The notes: generated by a model from the sequence alone, not told the origin. A stretch of 64,000 bases of DNA from Drosophila persimilis (GCF_003286085.1 NW_020825288.1:16616001-16680000), one strand, 5' to 3'. Positions 13,386 through 27,285 are shown, numbered from the stretch's first letter. Translations and numbers: made by a program.

Positions 13386-14546
13386 AGTGCTGGCTGTGTT
13401 TTATTTTGGAATAGGATTGATTGAGATTAAACTATTGATTTCTCTGCGTATCTGTAATTTGATTTTCCTTCTTGCAGTTTTCGTGTTTGCTTTGCTGAAC
13501 TGAAAGTTCATGTTTCCATAGAAAGTCTCTAATGTTTTGTTATCTTAAAAATATTAGTTGACTGATTCTGTTGAGCTAGCGCACAGGGTGCCATGGTCCA
13601 TTCCAGTACTTTTATCTATTCTTCATTTCTGGAACTTGCAAAGCGCACAGTAGAAAATCTATTAAATATTCTAGGCTCAAGCAGAAGATCAGAGCAAAAC
13701 TCCTTTTTGAATATCAGAGAGACAAGCCACAATGAGAAACAGGTATAGCAGTATATAATATATACATACATATATATATATATAGCTGAGAGATCGAGGA
13801 AGGAGTAGAAGAAGTATATAGCATAATAAAACGAACAAAGAAAACTAAAGAAAAAACAAAAAACGAAACGAAAACCCTATGTAAATGTGTAATATCTATA
13901 TGTATACATACCCTAATTCTAGCTGTGTACTATGCTGTTAGAGTCCTCCTATATTTATCTAGTATGAAATACGAGTGTTTACACATATTTTAAAGCTGCG
14001 TATTTTGTTTTTCCCATTACGTGTATACAAATATACGAGTATATACCCAAACGCATATACATATTTACCTAAAGATCTATCTAAATCTTAGCTAAAACAT
14101 AAAATGTTAATCCCAGTAATCGCCAGCAGAACAAGTTTGTTGTCGCTTCGATTCGGTTGCAACTTCCATGCCGGATCGGATGATTCTGCTTTCCTTTCGA
14201 GACTCCTACGAGTACGTGTGAGATGCATTTACATACATAGTTTTCCTTTCAGTTTCTTTCGGGGGCCAAAACCAAAACCAAAACAAAACAAACATACATA
14301 ATGATATAATATTACGATTAAAATCACAAAAAGACACGAAAAAATGAAATCACAAAACGATTGTAACGTGGAACGGAGCGATGGTTATGTTTGAGACATA
14401 AGCAGAGGTGTTAAAGTACAAGTTCAGAACAGAGTGTTTAGCATGTAACATCAGATACAGATAAAGATAAAGATTGTTTTACCTAGTCTAATAACTAAAT
14501 GACAGCGCATTGTTAAAGTTTATGGAGAATGTGCCGTTGAATGGAT

Positions 14547-14550
<4 letters not shown>

Positions 14551-14587
<37 letters not shown>
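14551..14587. repeat. (AT)n microsatellite
   Basis: About 37 bases of alternating AT inside the probable amontillado 3' UTR. It can fold on itself and is likely to vary in length between individuals. Confidence 0.95.
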
Positions 14588-14589
<2 letters not shown>

Positions 14590-17500
14590 AAAGCATACAT
14601 ATATGAGTACATGTGTAATTATTAATCGAGAACCCATATGAGCAGATGCGGACAGAAACATTATATACATACACCAAAACTATATATAGCTATACATTCA
14701 TACATAAATGTATGATCCATATATATATATATGCAAAATACCACAAGAATAAATGCAAGCAGTAACATATGTGGCTGTTATGTTGATCTTTGATGTTGTA
14801 GAAACAAAAACCGAAACTAAACCCAAACGGTACGCACTCACAGATACACAACTACACGCAGACCGTCAGTCAATAGATAAAGATGTGTAGTAGATGATAG
14901 ATGTTTAACACACACACACAGAAAACACCGATATTTGGGTGCATATTTTATGATTTTCCATGGCGTTCAATATGATTTCCCGCCTTGGTTCGGTTTTACC
15001 ATTTCCATGTAAGTGAACAGGAAGATCATTTAAGTTTGTAAATAAAAGTTAAAAACGGCTTCAAATGTGTTTGATTGGATCTAAAAATAGCTTGAGAACT
15101 GCAGAAGATATAGGCATCCAAAGGGAGACTTTAGATATATCTTCCACTTATTTGTAGAGCTTCAAAGCTTTTAAAAAAGTTGTTCTACGCTTACACCCCG
15201 GGATTTTTCTCTCCAAACCAACTTTACAAAAAGTTTCCGGTCAGCTTTGCGGTGCTTTTGAATGTAAAATAAAAAATGTCCCCATATTGAGAGACTTAAG
15301 CTTTGGGTAACTAAATCCCTAGTAAAGTTTCCATATAGTGATATAGGAAGTGCTTTTGAACCCTAAAACAATTTCCCCCGCCTTAGGAAAGCTCCCAGTG
15401 TAGAGAGTAGGAAGCTTTAGAGCTTTCGAGCCCAATGGACAGCGTTTATAAACATTTCCTTAATATTACAAATATCAATTAATTATGCAGCTCCAGTTTA
15501 GCCACGTCCCGGACACGCTTTCAAAATATAATTAATGAAAGCCAATTAATATGCCAGAACAAGCATGTGATAAAGGAAGCAGGATGCGTGCATGGGGCAA
15601 CGGGATTATTATTACTATCCGTGGCATGGCTACTGTTCGCGGCTCCACTCAGTGTCCGGTATATGGATACCATAATTAAGGACATGACGCAATATTCAAG
15701 CGTATCCGGCTTTTGATCGGGATAGCCATTAATTTATTTTTATAGCTTGGCCAACAATCGATTCTACGCTGGAGATTATGGATTTTCTATGTTCTACGAG
15801 TATATAAAAAAGTCTGTCTCAATTTAGAACCTTATGCAAAAAAAGAACAACTGTTTCAGTTGTTGACACAGCTAATTGCGCTATATCCTGGCCAGGCGGG
15901 TGTCGAGTCGCACTGGTCCTGGCAGTCATTTGCGGGCGTGTCCCGCAAAGTTCTTGTCCTTTTTTTTGTTTCGCTGTAGCCGGAAATATTTATTAACTAG
16001 AAATTGCATGGCACAATGGCAACAAGCAGGCGCACAGGCCGCCAACAGGAAGGAAGGAAACAAGCAAACATATGACGCACCCCCGAACAGCAAATAAACG
16101 TTTGCCTGCACCCACGCACACACACAGGCACACACTGAGGAGCACACCGCCAGGCGCCAGCGATACGTATACGCAATGTTGTTTTTAGCCATCGGCCTAT
16201 AGGCCTCCATAAATCATCTGGCTGCGGGCGTATGATAAATTGTCATACTAATTGTTTTTAGCGTCCAAGACAGGCCACGTCGCCGTGCGGCCACTGGCCG
16301 GGGAAAAAAGAAAAACGGAAGCATGGAGGAGTCGTAATAATTTTGTGGGGTCCGCCTGCTTTAAAATGCCGATGGCCAAACGATTTTCCAGCTCATTTAC
16401 TAGCCCTGTCAAATTTTGCTTATCATTTAACACAACTCTCATTTGTTGAAGAACTTTCCACTTAAATTGGGGAATTTCTCGTTTAACATTTGGCCTTATA
16501 CGTACTCGTACTCGTTAATGTTGGTTCTGCAAGTGCAGGCGCTCAGTCCAACGGCCATCATCAATCATAATTAGGAGCTGCAACTGTGCTGCATATGCTC
16601 GTCGATGATTACACCAGAACCAGAATTTACAAGGCCGCGCTGAACAGATTCGCGTAAAAATGTTTGGTTACATGTAGGTCCCACTATTATGTAAATATTC
16701 GTTTGGCTTTCGTTACAGGGTAACAAGTTTTTGATTTATGACACATTAATAGTGACAGTTAGCCCTGTTTTAGGGTCAGCTGGGCGTCTCGTCGTCTTCA
16801 CTAACAGCATCAGCAGCAGTATGAGCCGTAGAAACATCCGAAACAACAGCAACAGGTTTTTGGCAGTTGTTGCCCCTGCCGCTGCGGTCGCCGCGGCTGC
16901 TGCTGCTTTTGACCAATTTCTCTGCGGTCTTTGGACTTGGCTTGGACATGTCTGCCGGACAAAGTGTTTGACACTTTAATGAACTGCCCGGGGTCGCGTG
17001 TGTGAGCAGTTCATTAATATTAATGCTCTGGGTATTTTGTTTTCTTCTTTGTCGTTTCTCCCCTGCTTGCGCCATGCGAAAATTGTAGACCAATTCGCTC
17101 TGGGCCAGACACAAACGTCAATTGCCGGCCATTAGCTAATATTTAGTAATTGCCCTTTAATTGACCAGTGAGTGAGGGACTAGTTCTCTCCAATTGGCTG
17201 ACAGTATAATGTGTGTAATAAAGGTCTGCTGACCTTTTGGGCACTCCAATCCAGTCTCCACACCGCCCTGATATCGACTGATCTGCTCATTTTAATGCTG
17301 TCATGACTTGTGTTTTTTGTCAGCCGTATTTTCGTATAATTGCCATGATTATCTGTCGGTAACTGAAGTCTCTAGAAGGTGGGTCAATTTCTGCTGTTGA
17401 TGTCATGATTTATTGCCCAGGACCCGGCATTCGGCGATACGCGTGGCACTAAAGAATTTTAATTAAGAAAAGCGCCAAAAACAAGCGAAAGCCCATCGCC

Positions 17501-18697
17501 TGCGAAATTTGCACAGGCAATCACTGCGATTGGGGCCAAAAATAAATCTTATCATTTTCGAAACTTTCAGACATGGCAAATTGTTATTGTCATTGTTTGG
17601 GCCTAGTTCTGTTTGTCTTCTGGCCAAAGATAAACAGTAAACAAGTGACGGGGGGCTTTGTCACAGCAACGCCGATAGCCATGGCCAGGGACAGCAAGAG
17701 TCCTGGCAACCTGGCTACAAGTGAAACCTGTTCGGTCTCCGCCCCGGGACAGTGTATTTACTTTCGGATACGCAGCTTTTTGCGGGTGTCACTGTCAATA
17801 GGCTGTTAGATTCTCCTGTCCCCGCCCTCACACAGATACTTTGGCAACTTCTAAGCGCATTTCAAATCTCCAGGAACTTCCCATCTCTTGGACACAAATT
17901 AAATGAATTCTCTTTATGGCCAATGGCCAAAATGATTAAATTAGGTGAACGCTTTGCTGAAATGCTCCTCAAGGCGAAAACAGGATTAAATTTTTCCCCT
18001 AACAAATTATGCATATTTATAAATGTAAATGTAAATGCTGCCCAGTGGCCATTGTCCACCCACAACCCGCCTCCAGGATCTACTCCCATCTGCCTGATGA
18101 GCAGCCGTCGGCAGCTGTACCTCGTAGTCATCCCTGATGGATGACTCCTCATTATGTGCATAAATGGGTATTGTCCGGGCCATCACCATAACCTACTAGC
18201 CTGTTGCGTTGGTGTTCTGCCTTTTGGCCCTGTCTTGTCCTGGTCCTGGTCTGATGGAATGTTTCGGTTATTTAGGCAAATAAATCTGGGCATATACAAA
18301 GCACTTTCCACTGAGAGAAAGTACTTATTGAACTCAGTTATTCCGAGCGAAATGTCCATTGTTTCGAAATAACAATTTGAGAGATGGTTGATTGCTCATT
18401 TAAACTACAACGATTAAAATTAAGAATACAAATACAATCAACTACAATCTCCTCATAAATATTGAATTTCAGCGTCGTTTTACAAGTGTATCTAAACTGG
18501 TTTATGATGTATTCAATTGGCAGCCACAGCCATATAGCTGCTTGGTCCTTGGCCTGTCCGCCTTTATCAATTAGAGCACATCCTTAACGTCTCTCACACA
18601 GATACGAACACACACACATGAGATTTATGTACAGCAATCAGAACAATTAACTGGACCAGAAACTCTAGACAGAGGAAGTGTGCTGATGTTCGATGTC

Positions 18698-18701
<4 letters not shown>

Positions 18702-18728
<27 letters not shown>
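18702..18728. repeat. (TG)n microsatellite
   Basis: An uninterrupted TG run of about 27 bases in intergenic DNA. Confidence 0.95.
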
Positions 18729-18827
18729 TTGTCTTTGTATTTATTGTTAAATATTGCTTATGCAATGCTCTTCATTTGCGGTCTGTAGATGTGTACATGT
18801 GTGCTTGTCTGCGTCTCTCCTAGGAAC

Positions 18828-18874
18828 CATTTATACCTAATTCAGAAGCATTTATACCTAATTCAGAAGCATTT
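18828..18874. repeat. Perfect 21-bp tandem duplication
   Basis: Two identical, directly adjacent 21-base units starting CATTTATACC and ending TTCAGAAG, followed by a partial third unit (CATTT). Perfect identity suggests a recent duplication. Confidence 0.9.
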
Positions 18875-19574
18875 GTTACCGACTAAACGGAGGCAATGTG
18901 TGAAGATTATACAGCGAACCGTGTAGCGTTATAGTCCTAGGTAACCATGGGAATATCCATTTATCCATTTGCTTGACTGGCACTTTTGTTTAGTTTCCTA
19001 CTCCGTACAACTGTTGCTGACGAGACTTTGAAGATTACTGGAAGTGGAGTTCGAGTTGGTGTTGGAGCTGGAGCTGGAGTTGATGGAGAGCCCAGATGAT
19101 GGAGCTGATGGCGGTTAATGCTCGGAGTGGGTTCATAACCTGCCGCAAGAAATGCAAATCGCAATCTCTTCGACTAATTAATTAATTATGCATATTTTGC
19201 ATAGTTGTTTGTGGCAGAAAGCATCGCTTTGATGTCTGTCCGCCCAAACAAGAGTAGTTCCGCAGATTTATGTAAGACAAGCAACGCCCTAAGGTTGCAA
19301 GCGGCAAAAAATACAAAAAAACTGGTTGAAAGAGGTTCCACCGGGCTGGAAGTGGAGCCCCGTAACCCAAGCCGGGGTTTTGTGTCAACGCTTAAAAGCT
19401 CATTTATCTTTGATTAACTGTTGGCAATGCTCGTGGCTTGTGGCTCGTTGTGGCGTTGCAACAACCGCAGATGAAACAGAAATCGATGCCGATCCGAATC
19501 CCGATACGATACTGGCATATTGCAAGCGTTGGCCATCATTTGTCATATTTACAATTTCCCATTTCGCTCGTTTG

Positions 19575-19612
19575 TATAAATATCTGCGAATTCCAGCTGC
19601 TGGGTGCCAGTT
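19575..19612 (+). promoter_or_regulatory. Core promoter of the first Tweedle gene (TATA box plus initiator-like site)
   Basis: TATAAATA at 19575-19582 is followed by CCAGTT at 19607-19612, whose A lies 34 bases downstream and suits an initiator. The predicted 5' UTR is about 70 bases before the ATG at 19680. TATA-driven promoters with short leaders are usual for cuticle genes. Confidence 0.7.
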
Positions 19613-19679
19613 ACAGAGTTTACAGAGTGTGAAACAGATCCTCAGCACCAGCACCATCCTATATATACTCAGGCAAAAG

Positions 19680-19882
19680 ATGCGTGGATTTCTGGTAAGT
19701 AATTGGGAAAGTTACCCCCAGGAAAATTAAGCTAAAGTGTTCCTTTGCAGGTACTTAGTTTCATTGCTGTGGTGGCAGCGGGTAAATTGGGCTACAATTA
19801 CCAGGCAACTGCTGGCGACCGCCGCTTTGCTGGACTCATCGATGCGGAAGCCACGGGATTTAGCTCTACAAACGGGGCACAT

Positions 19883-19914
<32 letters not shown>

Positions 19915-20491
19915 ACAGCAACAACAGCTGCAACAGGATATCCAGCAGCAACAACAAGTTCCAGCCGCCGCCGAGGAGTTCAGCAAGGAATTCTTTACTT
20001 ATGCCGCTCCCGAGGAGGACTTCACAGACCACGATGCCACCGAACAGATAGCCACCATGCTGAAGCGCAATCTTCGCGTGCTCTTCATCAAATCGCCGGA
20101 GCACCAAGGCCTCACCAATGCCGCTCTGCAGCTGGCCAAGCAGGCCAGTGAGCAGCGCACAGCCGTCTATGTCCTGACCAAGCAGGCGGATATCGGGGAA
20201 CTGGCCCAGCGGTTGCAGACCGAGAAGCAGAGCCAGAGCAGCAAGCCAGAGGTGCACTTCGTCAAGTATCGCACGCCCGAGGATGCAGTGCGGGCACAGC
20301 AGCTCATCCAGCAGCAATTCGATGCCCTGGGCGGCTCCTCCCGCAGCTCCGATGAAGGTGTGGCTCCCGTGCTCGACTTTAGCTCAGCTCCAGGGGCCAT
20401 CAACGAGCAGCATCAGAGTCCAGGCCTCAGTCAGGGAGAGGTTGCTCCCCAGTCAAAGTATTTACCTTCGGCGTCGCTGCGCAGCACATAG
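19680..20491 (+). CDS. Tweedle-family cuticle protein with N-terminal polyglutamine tract
   Basis: Secreted structural protein of the insect cuticle; the Tweedle (DUF243) family binds chitin and shapes the larval body. Exons 19680-19694 and 19751-20491 are separated by a 56-base intron after codon 5, the typical Tweedle arrangement, giving 251 residues. The start is the ATG of MRGFL. Residues 1 to about 16 form a signal peptide, followed by KLGYNYQ, a common mature N-terminus in this family. A run of 15 Gln occupies residues 50-64, with more Gln to about 74. The Tweedle domain spans about 84-200, with KEFFTYAAPE, NLRVLFIKSPE, AVYVLTKQ and KPEVHFVKYRTPEDA. The tail ends in a short Ser/Gln-rich segment. 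Which member it is I cannot fix; TwdlC and TwdlQ are candidates by remembered position. Family assignment is secure. Confidence 0.94.
19883..19927 (+). repeat. CAG/CAA repeat encoding polyglutamine
   Basis: Fifteen consecutive Gln codons, mostly CAG with interspersed CAA, inside the Tweedle coding exon. The triplet repeat keeps frame and is likely to vary in length. Confidence 0.9.
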
Positions 20492-23400
20492 ATCTAGATA
20501 GTAAGCTGCTAAGATAGGTAACCATAACAACGTAATCTAAGGTCGTATTCCTATAAGCCTAGTCTTAAAATACATACAAAAAGAAAAGAAAACCTTCAGC
20601 AAGTTTAGAATTCCAAAAGACACATGGAAACTTTAAACGCGATTATATTGTAAGGACAATGTGCTTCTGAGTACGTGACCACCCAACGCCGTTCATTCAG
20701 GAGGTCCTGTCATGTGCTTTTCTGTCCGCAGTCCCCAGTCCCCAGTCCTCCGTCCCCAGTCCCTCTGCCTGTCCCGTACAGCGGCGAGGACTACGACTCT
20801 GATTTCTATCTCGCATGTTTCTGTCATATTTCATATTTTATGGGCCCGCTGGGCAGATGGCGATGGCTGGCCCCCCACTCATGAATAATTTAATAATACA
20901 TATCATAATTTCGAATATTGAAAACAATTTACAGTTTCTCATGCTAATGGCTCCCAGGCCCACAGGATTGGTAAAATGTGAAATATGCTCAGTCGTTTTA
21001 GCCTAATTAGGCGGCCATGAAGACAGCTGTTTGTATAATATAAATGCCGCTAGACTAGAATAAAATTAAGGTGTCTATATATAGAAAAGGTAATTACCTA
21101 TTCCCAGGGCTTTTATCCAAAAAAAAACACAGCAGGGAGTCTTCTTGTTGATTTAGACGGATTCAATAACAGTTGTATGGAGGCTGGGGCGTTAGCCATG
21201 TACTACGGTTGCGTAATTCGAGCAAACGCCATATAAAACCCAACAAGATGGAGGCGGAAGTGCCGAAGTGGGTGGAAATAAAACGCAGTACAGGATATAA
21301 AATAAAGTGCCGACAAAAGTTCTGCCATTTGGCCAGCGAAAAGCGTCTATATTGGATTAAAGTGTAATTCTTATTCAATTAATACGAATGACCACTGCCA
21401 GAGGGTCATCTCTCTGTCCAAGAGAGATAGAGAAACGCGATAGAGAGATATAGAGAAATGGAGAAAAAGCGAGGCCAATGGAAGAGTGTGGAGAAATGTT
21501 TGTTTCGGTTTGCTTCTGCAATTTAATTAAACAAACAGTTGCCACTGCTGCGGTTTGAGCCAGCACCGGCAATTGGCCAAGGGGAATTGTAATTTGCAGC
21601 AACAGCAACGGCAGGGCAGAGGCAGGGGCAGGGGCACGGGAGTGGCAGGCGTTGGGCCAAGTACCATGTGCCGACGTGTTGCCGACAGCTCTAATCCTTT
21701 GTGAAAAATTGTTATTGTTTCGGTCCCTCCAGGGTACGGGGTGAATATCCGTCTGGCCTTCCGCTCTAAATTTAATTGTCCTGAGGTTTGAGGTACCATA
21801 TCGATTATTTTTAATTGCTGTTTGACATTACCTCCCGTGTACCCCTTAGGGGACATACATAAAAATGTTATTAGTTTGATATGATTACGAGAGTTGGGGC
21901 CTGGGAATCTGTTTGAAGAACTCACATTGAAGCCAACGAATTAAAGCCCACAAAGAGAGAGAGGGAGAGAAGGCGAGTGGCCCCCAGCCAACTGTCAGTC
22001 ACTGCTTATGCCGTTAATGTGGCAAAAGCCCCGATTTCTCATCCTCCCCCGCACCACGGAGGACAACAAAAAGTGCGAAATGTAATTCCGGGCGCAGGAT
22101 AAAGTGAAAACAGAAAGCGGAATCGAAGTCGGAATTCGGAATTCGGCGGATCAGGACAGATGGCCCGGCCACATTACACCACACCACATCATTCATGCCG
22201 TTTGCTGGGAAAAGTAATGAAAAACTCGCATAAAACTAAAAGTGGATCGTATACCACGAGGCAATGTTGAGGTGGTATAAAAATAGTGCTTTCTACTTTT
22301 GGGTCTGCGTGAATGATTTGATGACGCGGCATGCCCCGTGAGGCCAGCAGCTGCTTCAGTGTGTCTGTTGCTGTCATATCCCAGCCAATTAAGCCAGACG
22401 AAAGGCAGAAAGACAGAAAGGCAGTAAGGGAGAGTCGGAGCTCCACAAAAAAGTGGAGTGTAACCAAAAGCCGTTGAAAGCACGGCCATTGAGTGTGTGG
22501 CATGTGTGTGTCCAAGGGAGATTGCCGCCTTGTAAGTATTAGTCTGGGTAACCTTGAGAGAATCTGCTGCAGGTATCATTATCCCCGTTTGTTTTGGCCG
22601 CCTTCCCCCAAATTGAATATGAAAGGCGATTTCCATTTCATTTCCCTGCACAGGTAATTCTGACACGCCAGGGAGGCCATTACAGGTGTATTGTGTATCT
22701 GATTAACTGCATGACAGGCAGTCCCCAGACAATTAGCCGCCACAAAGAATAGATTCGTTAATTCTTTAATTCAGGCACACGGCCCCTGACACATGAAACA
22801 TTCATGGCTAACGCGTCAAGAGGCAGCGGCAGCGGCAGGGGCTGGAACAGGAGCGGGAGCTGGTCGCATGGGGATCGGCCAATCACTATCGAATTATCGA
22901 TGACAATACACTGACCCTCTTTGACCGACAAGTCAATCATAAATCGCTGCCACATGTGGCATGTGTGGTGCTGTGGTGTGTGGTGTGTGTGCAAGTATGG
23001 ATGTGTATTCTGTTTGGCCTAATTTGCTTGGTAACCACTTGACTGCCGCCAGCAATCGACAAACCCCGAAACTCAATTGAACCGCAATTTCCAAATCGCA
23101 CCCTAATACACGTAATAAACCAACGAAGGCGGTGGGTTAGAAGAGAGTAGACTGAGGTCGGGGTATCCTTGCCCCAAAAAGCCGCAATGCAAATGGGAGC
23201 GGCTGCATAGAGACAAGATGCGGGGACTGCCAGCCGCATGGGCAGGGGGCCACAGACAGGGCTCCAGCGAAAGGCAGGCACAAAGCGGAAATGAAACTTA
23301 TTAAAAGATTTGAATCTAATCGATTTTCGTCCTTTTACGCCGAAATGAACTTTGCCGTTCCGTTGCCCGCTCGTTTATACGGCTGCTCTACCATTAAAGT

Positions 23401-26400
23401 GGAGCGTCCTTTCAAGGCTGGCTCTCCCTCTCTCTCTATCTATCTTTCGTAGCCTTCCTTTCTCTAAACCAATACCCCCCTCTCTGCCTTGTCGATGACC
23501 AGCCATAAATTTAATTGAAAACCAAACTGGAAATGCTGTCTGTGACAGAAGAGCAGGCAAATGCACACACATATCCTTGGTATAGCCTCAGTGTGGATGT
23601 GGATTTGTCTGTGTGGCACTGACTTTTACTAAATTTGATTTGGCAATGCTGCTGACTTTAAATGCAACCCTGGGGACCGTGTGGCACCGGAAGAGCTGAA
23701 CACACGCGAGACAAATGCGATTTAAAGTAATTTGAATGCCGAATGGATTGTGTGCACTTATCGCCACTCACACATTGAGTGCCTTGCATTCGTTTTTTAT
23801 TCGCATTTACATTCACATTCGCTTGGACAAATCGAGGACAGAGTCACGTCTGGGCAACTGGCAGGACTTAACATCACTGCCAACCGATGCACAGGAGCAT
23901 CAATTGTCTATCTGACCAGGGCGCCCTATCCCTATCTGACCATCTGAGGTAAATGGTTAAAGCATTGAAAGGGCAAATCGACAGTTGCCCCATGACACCA
24001 CCATCACTCCTGCACTCCTGTACTCCTGCTGCTGCTCCATCGATGTTACGCTGCGTTATTGAAATCGCCCGAGCAGCAAAAGTGTTTCAGTGCACTCAAG
24101 CGAGCACCTCCACCCATTCACACTCCTCCACCACTCTCACCATACTACTCACACATATGCACATCGAGCACGTGCCAGCGTAACTCAACCAAAACGCGGC
24201 TATAGCCATCCCAGTTAGTGGAAATTGCATTTTTATGTGTATTACCATACGAATTCCAGTGTACTATACGTATCCTACCTGTACTGGTACGGGCAGTTGC
24301 GTTTAACAAAACAATATTTGCCATTACCAGAGAAGAGCAAAACACACAAGAATCAAGAGCACACAAATGGAACGCCAATTAAAGTGCCAATCAGAATCTG
24401 AAATGGGAATGAATTTTGCAGCTTTGTCTTTGCTGTGGCATTAATTCTTAAGGCCTTTTTCGACTTGTTGCTGGTACGAGTACTCCTCCGGTGCGTATGT
24501 GGATACAGTTTTTCTGGCCATGAACATTGGCTACTTGCTGTTCTTTTGATTTCATCTGAAACCAATTCGATTTCGTGAATGTAATTAACCTTAAATGTAC
24601 AACACACCACAGCTGTGTGCGTGTCTCCTCAGGTCTGTATCTGTTTCTGTATCTGCATCTGTATCCGTGTTGTTGTTGCTGTATGACTCAGCCAATCATT
24701 TCTTGCTGGCATCGACAGTTTCACCGGCAACCATATAGCTGTGGCCAGAAAAAGGATACACCAGGCTGCGGGTCAATGCAAACACGAGCCATGTGTCATG
24801 TGGCAGAGAGTGGCAACAGCAGCTGCAGCTCCAGCTCCGGCAGTAATTGAAAAATCCAGCTGCCATAAATGAAATTAATTTTACTTAATGCTATTAAATG
24901 AACAGAAGAGAACTCTTGAAAAAGTTATTCCACCGGGGGAATCATTTTAATGTATTTAACAGAAATTAAGTATACGCAGTGACGTCTGACGAACTTTAAA
25001 ATCAATATGCGCTCACAATAGCTTGACAAGCGCGTGTCTACTGTGACAAGGTGGGGTGATGGGCCGTTGGGGTCAACCATTTGCATCTATATATGAAGTG
25101 CTGCGTGGGAGCTGTGTTAAGACTCCCGCTTAGTCGACCTTAACGTCATTCAAAATGCGCGTCTAAGCCGCCAGCGGCACCACGATGCACGATTGCATCC
25201 CGCCGCTTACACTTGAGCGACGACTACAGTGCCTCGAATTGTTGCTGATTTTGGGAGCTACTCCTGCGGCTCCTGCGGCTGGGGCTTGCTCCTGCATGCT
25301 CCTCATGCTGGCACTGGTGGTGGCTGCACAAACGGCACACAATACAAGCTGATGCGATGTCGCCGTCGCCGTCGCGTCACTTGGCCGTGTTGAACACGTT
25401 CTCAACACATGTTCCGCATATCGTCTGTGACTGGAGGTGGGACGACATACGACCCCGAGGCGAATGAGGAACAGCGTGTGAGTGAGTGGGTTCTGCGGAA
25501 GTCAGTTTGTATAGCCAGAAATCATTCTGGGACCAGACAAAGCCAGTCCTCGCCCCATATGTGCATTCATTTTTGAGCTCGAAGCCCCAGTGGCAGCTTC
25601 AGCTTCAGCTTTAGCTGTAGCATTTGCTTTTCTCTCTCCTCGCTATTCCTCTTCGAACTGTGCAACTTCTGCTTTGTTCGATTTCAATTACTACAAATGA
25701 TTTCTCTATGTGTGTTTCGTTTCTCTCTTACAGGTCGGAAAAGCTTCAGGGCTGAGATAGGGCTGGGGCTAGGCCTTGGGTTCTGTGGCACTTGATTTTC
25801 ATTGACTTTGCACCTTCATATGCTTGCTGCTTTCTTTTCTCTGCCTTTTTCAATTGCTTCATTTAGTTTGACTTCTCTGTTGAGAAGGCCATGAAGATTG
25901 TACCAATTTGTGCTACAGAGGTAGGTGGAGCCGAAGCTTAATAAATTACCTGGAAGCAACTTGTTTACTTTTATGTTGAAAATCACAAACTTTTGTCCCT
26001 TTTGGCCATTAAGTTAAATTGTGTATGTGCGAGGGGGTACATACATATGTGTATCTGTGACTGGCATCAAAAGTTGCCCTAGCCTTTGTCCTGGCCTCCC
26101 CCCAAATGGCTATCTCAGTCACCCGCTTGCCTCTACTTTTTAATTATGTATCACTGTCAGGACACTCGCACACATACTACAGTTGCACAGGACCCACGGA
26201 CACCGGAACCCGAACCCACACGATGTCAAAGTGGCCTGTCAACAGCCGTTGACCACTCGCCCGGGCAATCGAGCGGCCATCGGTGCAAACTTTTGATGAG
26301 GGTTGTCATCATCAGCGTCAAACAAATGAAAACATATGTAGCGGCAACATCAGAGGCGGTCCAGAGGCAGCAGCTCCTGTGGCACCAGCATCAGAAGCAC

Positions 26401-26555
26401 CTACTGGCCAGAGACCAGAGAGCGTCTATATTAATATCAAATGAACTGTAAGCACAATGATGAGGTCGGGCATTGCGGCCTCGAATGTGGGTCCACTCTG
26501 ATGAGTTGGCAGCAGAACGTGCGAGACAAAACTTCATCCTGACAGTTGATACATG

Positions 26556-26606
26556 GCAGCAGCAGCAGCAGTGGCAGTGGCAGTGGCAGTGGCAGTGGCA
26601 GTGGCA
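26556..26606. repeat. CAG then GGCAGT tandem repeat
   Basis: A short CAG run passes into about six hexamer units of GGCAGT (GGCAGTGGCAGT pattern) in non-coding DNA. Confidence 0.9.
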
Positions 26607-27285
26607 ACAACAATGAAAGTTAATAAGATTTTACAAGAATGAAGCCATCATCATCGAAACGGTCCGTCCCAAAATCAACAAGCTAATGTCGAGTGAAGTA
26701 TCATGAACACGACTTTGTTACACCGAATGACTTGATTTATCACAGGTTTATAGAATTTGATCGATCTGATTGTGCTACAAATCCGCATAGGATTACGGGA
26801 AGATAATATTTGAAATGTATTAATAGAAGAGTGTTGTTCTAGGGACCAATCAATAAATTGATTTGAAAGTTAATATATTTAATGTATTCGCTGCAAAGAG
26901 CGATAATCACATATTTAACGTACTCATGCATTATAATAGTATGGACTCGAAAAAGTACTCAAAAAGAACTCGCACGGGGAAAATGCCAAACGTAGTGGAG
27001 TTCAATTTGGGAATGTGTTTAAACAACTCTTGACTCTCTCTCGCTCTCTCTGCACTGTAAAAATAATTGCGGCTGGCTGCTCAATTTGCAGCAGCTGGGC
27101 GTTGCACTGCCGGGCGTAGCACCCCCGGGGAGTAATGTCCGGGTTCGGCTGTTTGTTTGTGGCACATAAATAAAGCAAACACTCCGACAACTCCGGCATC
27201 GGGTTCAGGCAGCACACACAGACAGAGTCCGGATTGCGTCTGGTGTGATATAATCAAAGACTATCGCATGGCGTTCTCCACTACT

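Larger units (their letters stand above)
13286..15046 (+). other. amon: Probable long AU-rich 3' untranslated region of amontillado
   Basis: After the stop codon the sequence becomes A/T-rich with a GA run (13354-13372), TATA-type simple repeats and many ATTTA or TACATA-like words. AATAAA hexamers lie at 13380-13385, 13825-13830, 14748-14753 and 15041-15046. The first would give a short UTR of about 120 bases. The others would allow the long UTRs common for neural transcripts. Use of the distal sites is inferred from composition only. Confidence 0.5.
15047..19574. other. Intergenic region between amontillado and the first Tweedle gene
   Basis: No gene is supported here. The sequence has short frames only, a TG microsatellite (18702-18728), a 21-bp tandem duplication (18828-18874) and a CGTATACGCAATG motif near 16166. 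Regulatory elements for the Tweedle gene probably lie in its last few hundred bases. Confidence 0.65.

Noticed and set aside
19727-20317. Open frame of 196 codons on the minus strand with a long Leu run
   Set aside because: Antisense shadow of the Tweedle exon and its polyglutamine CAG tract.
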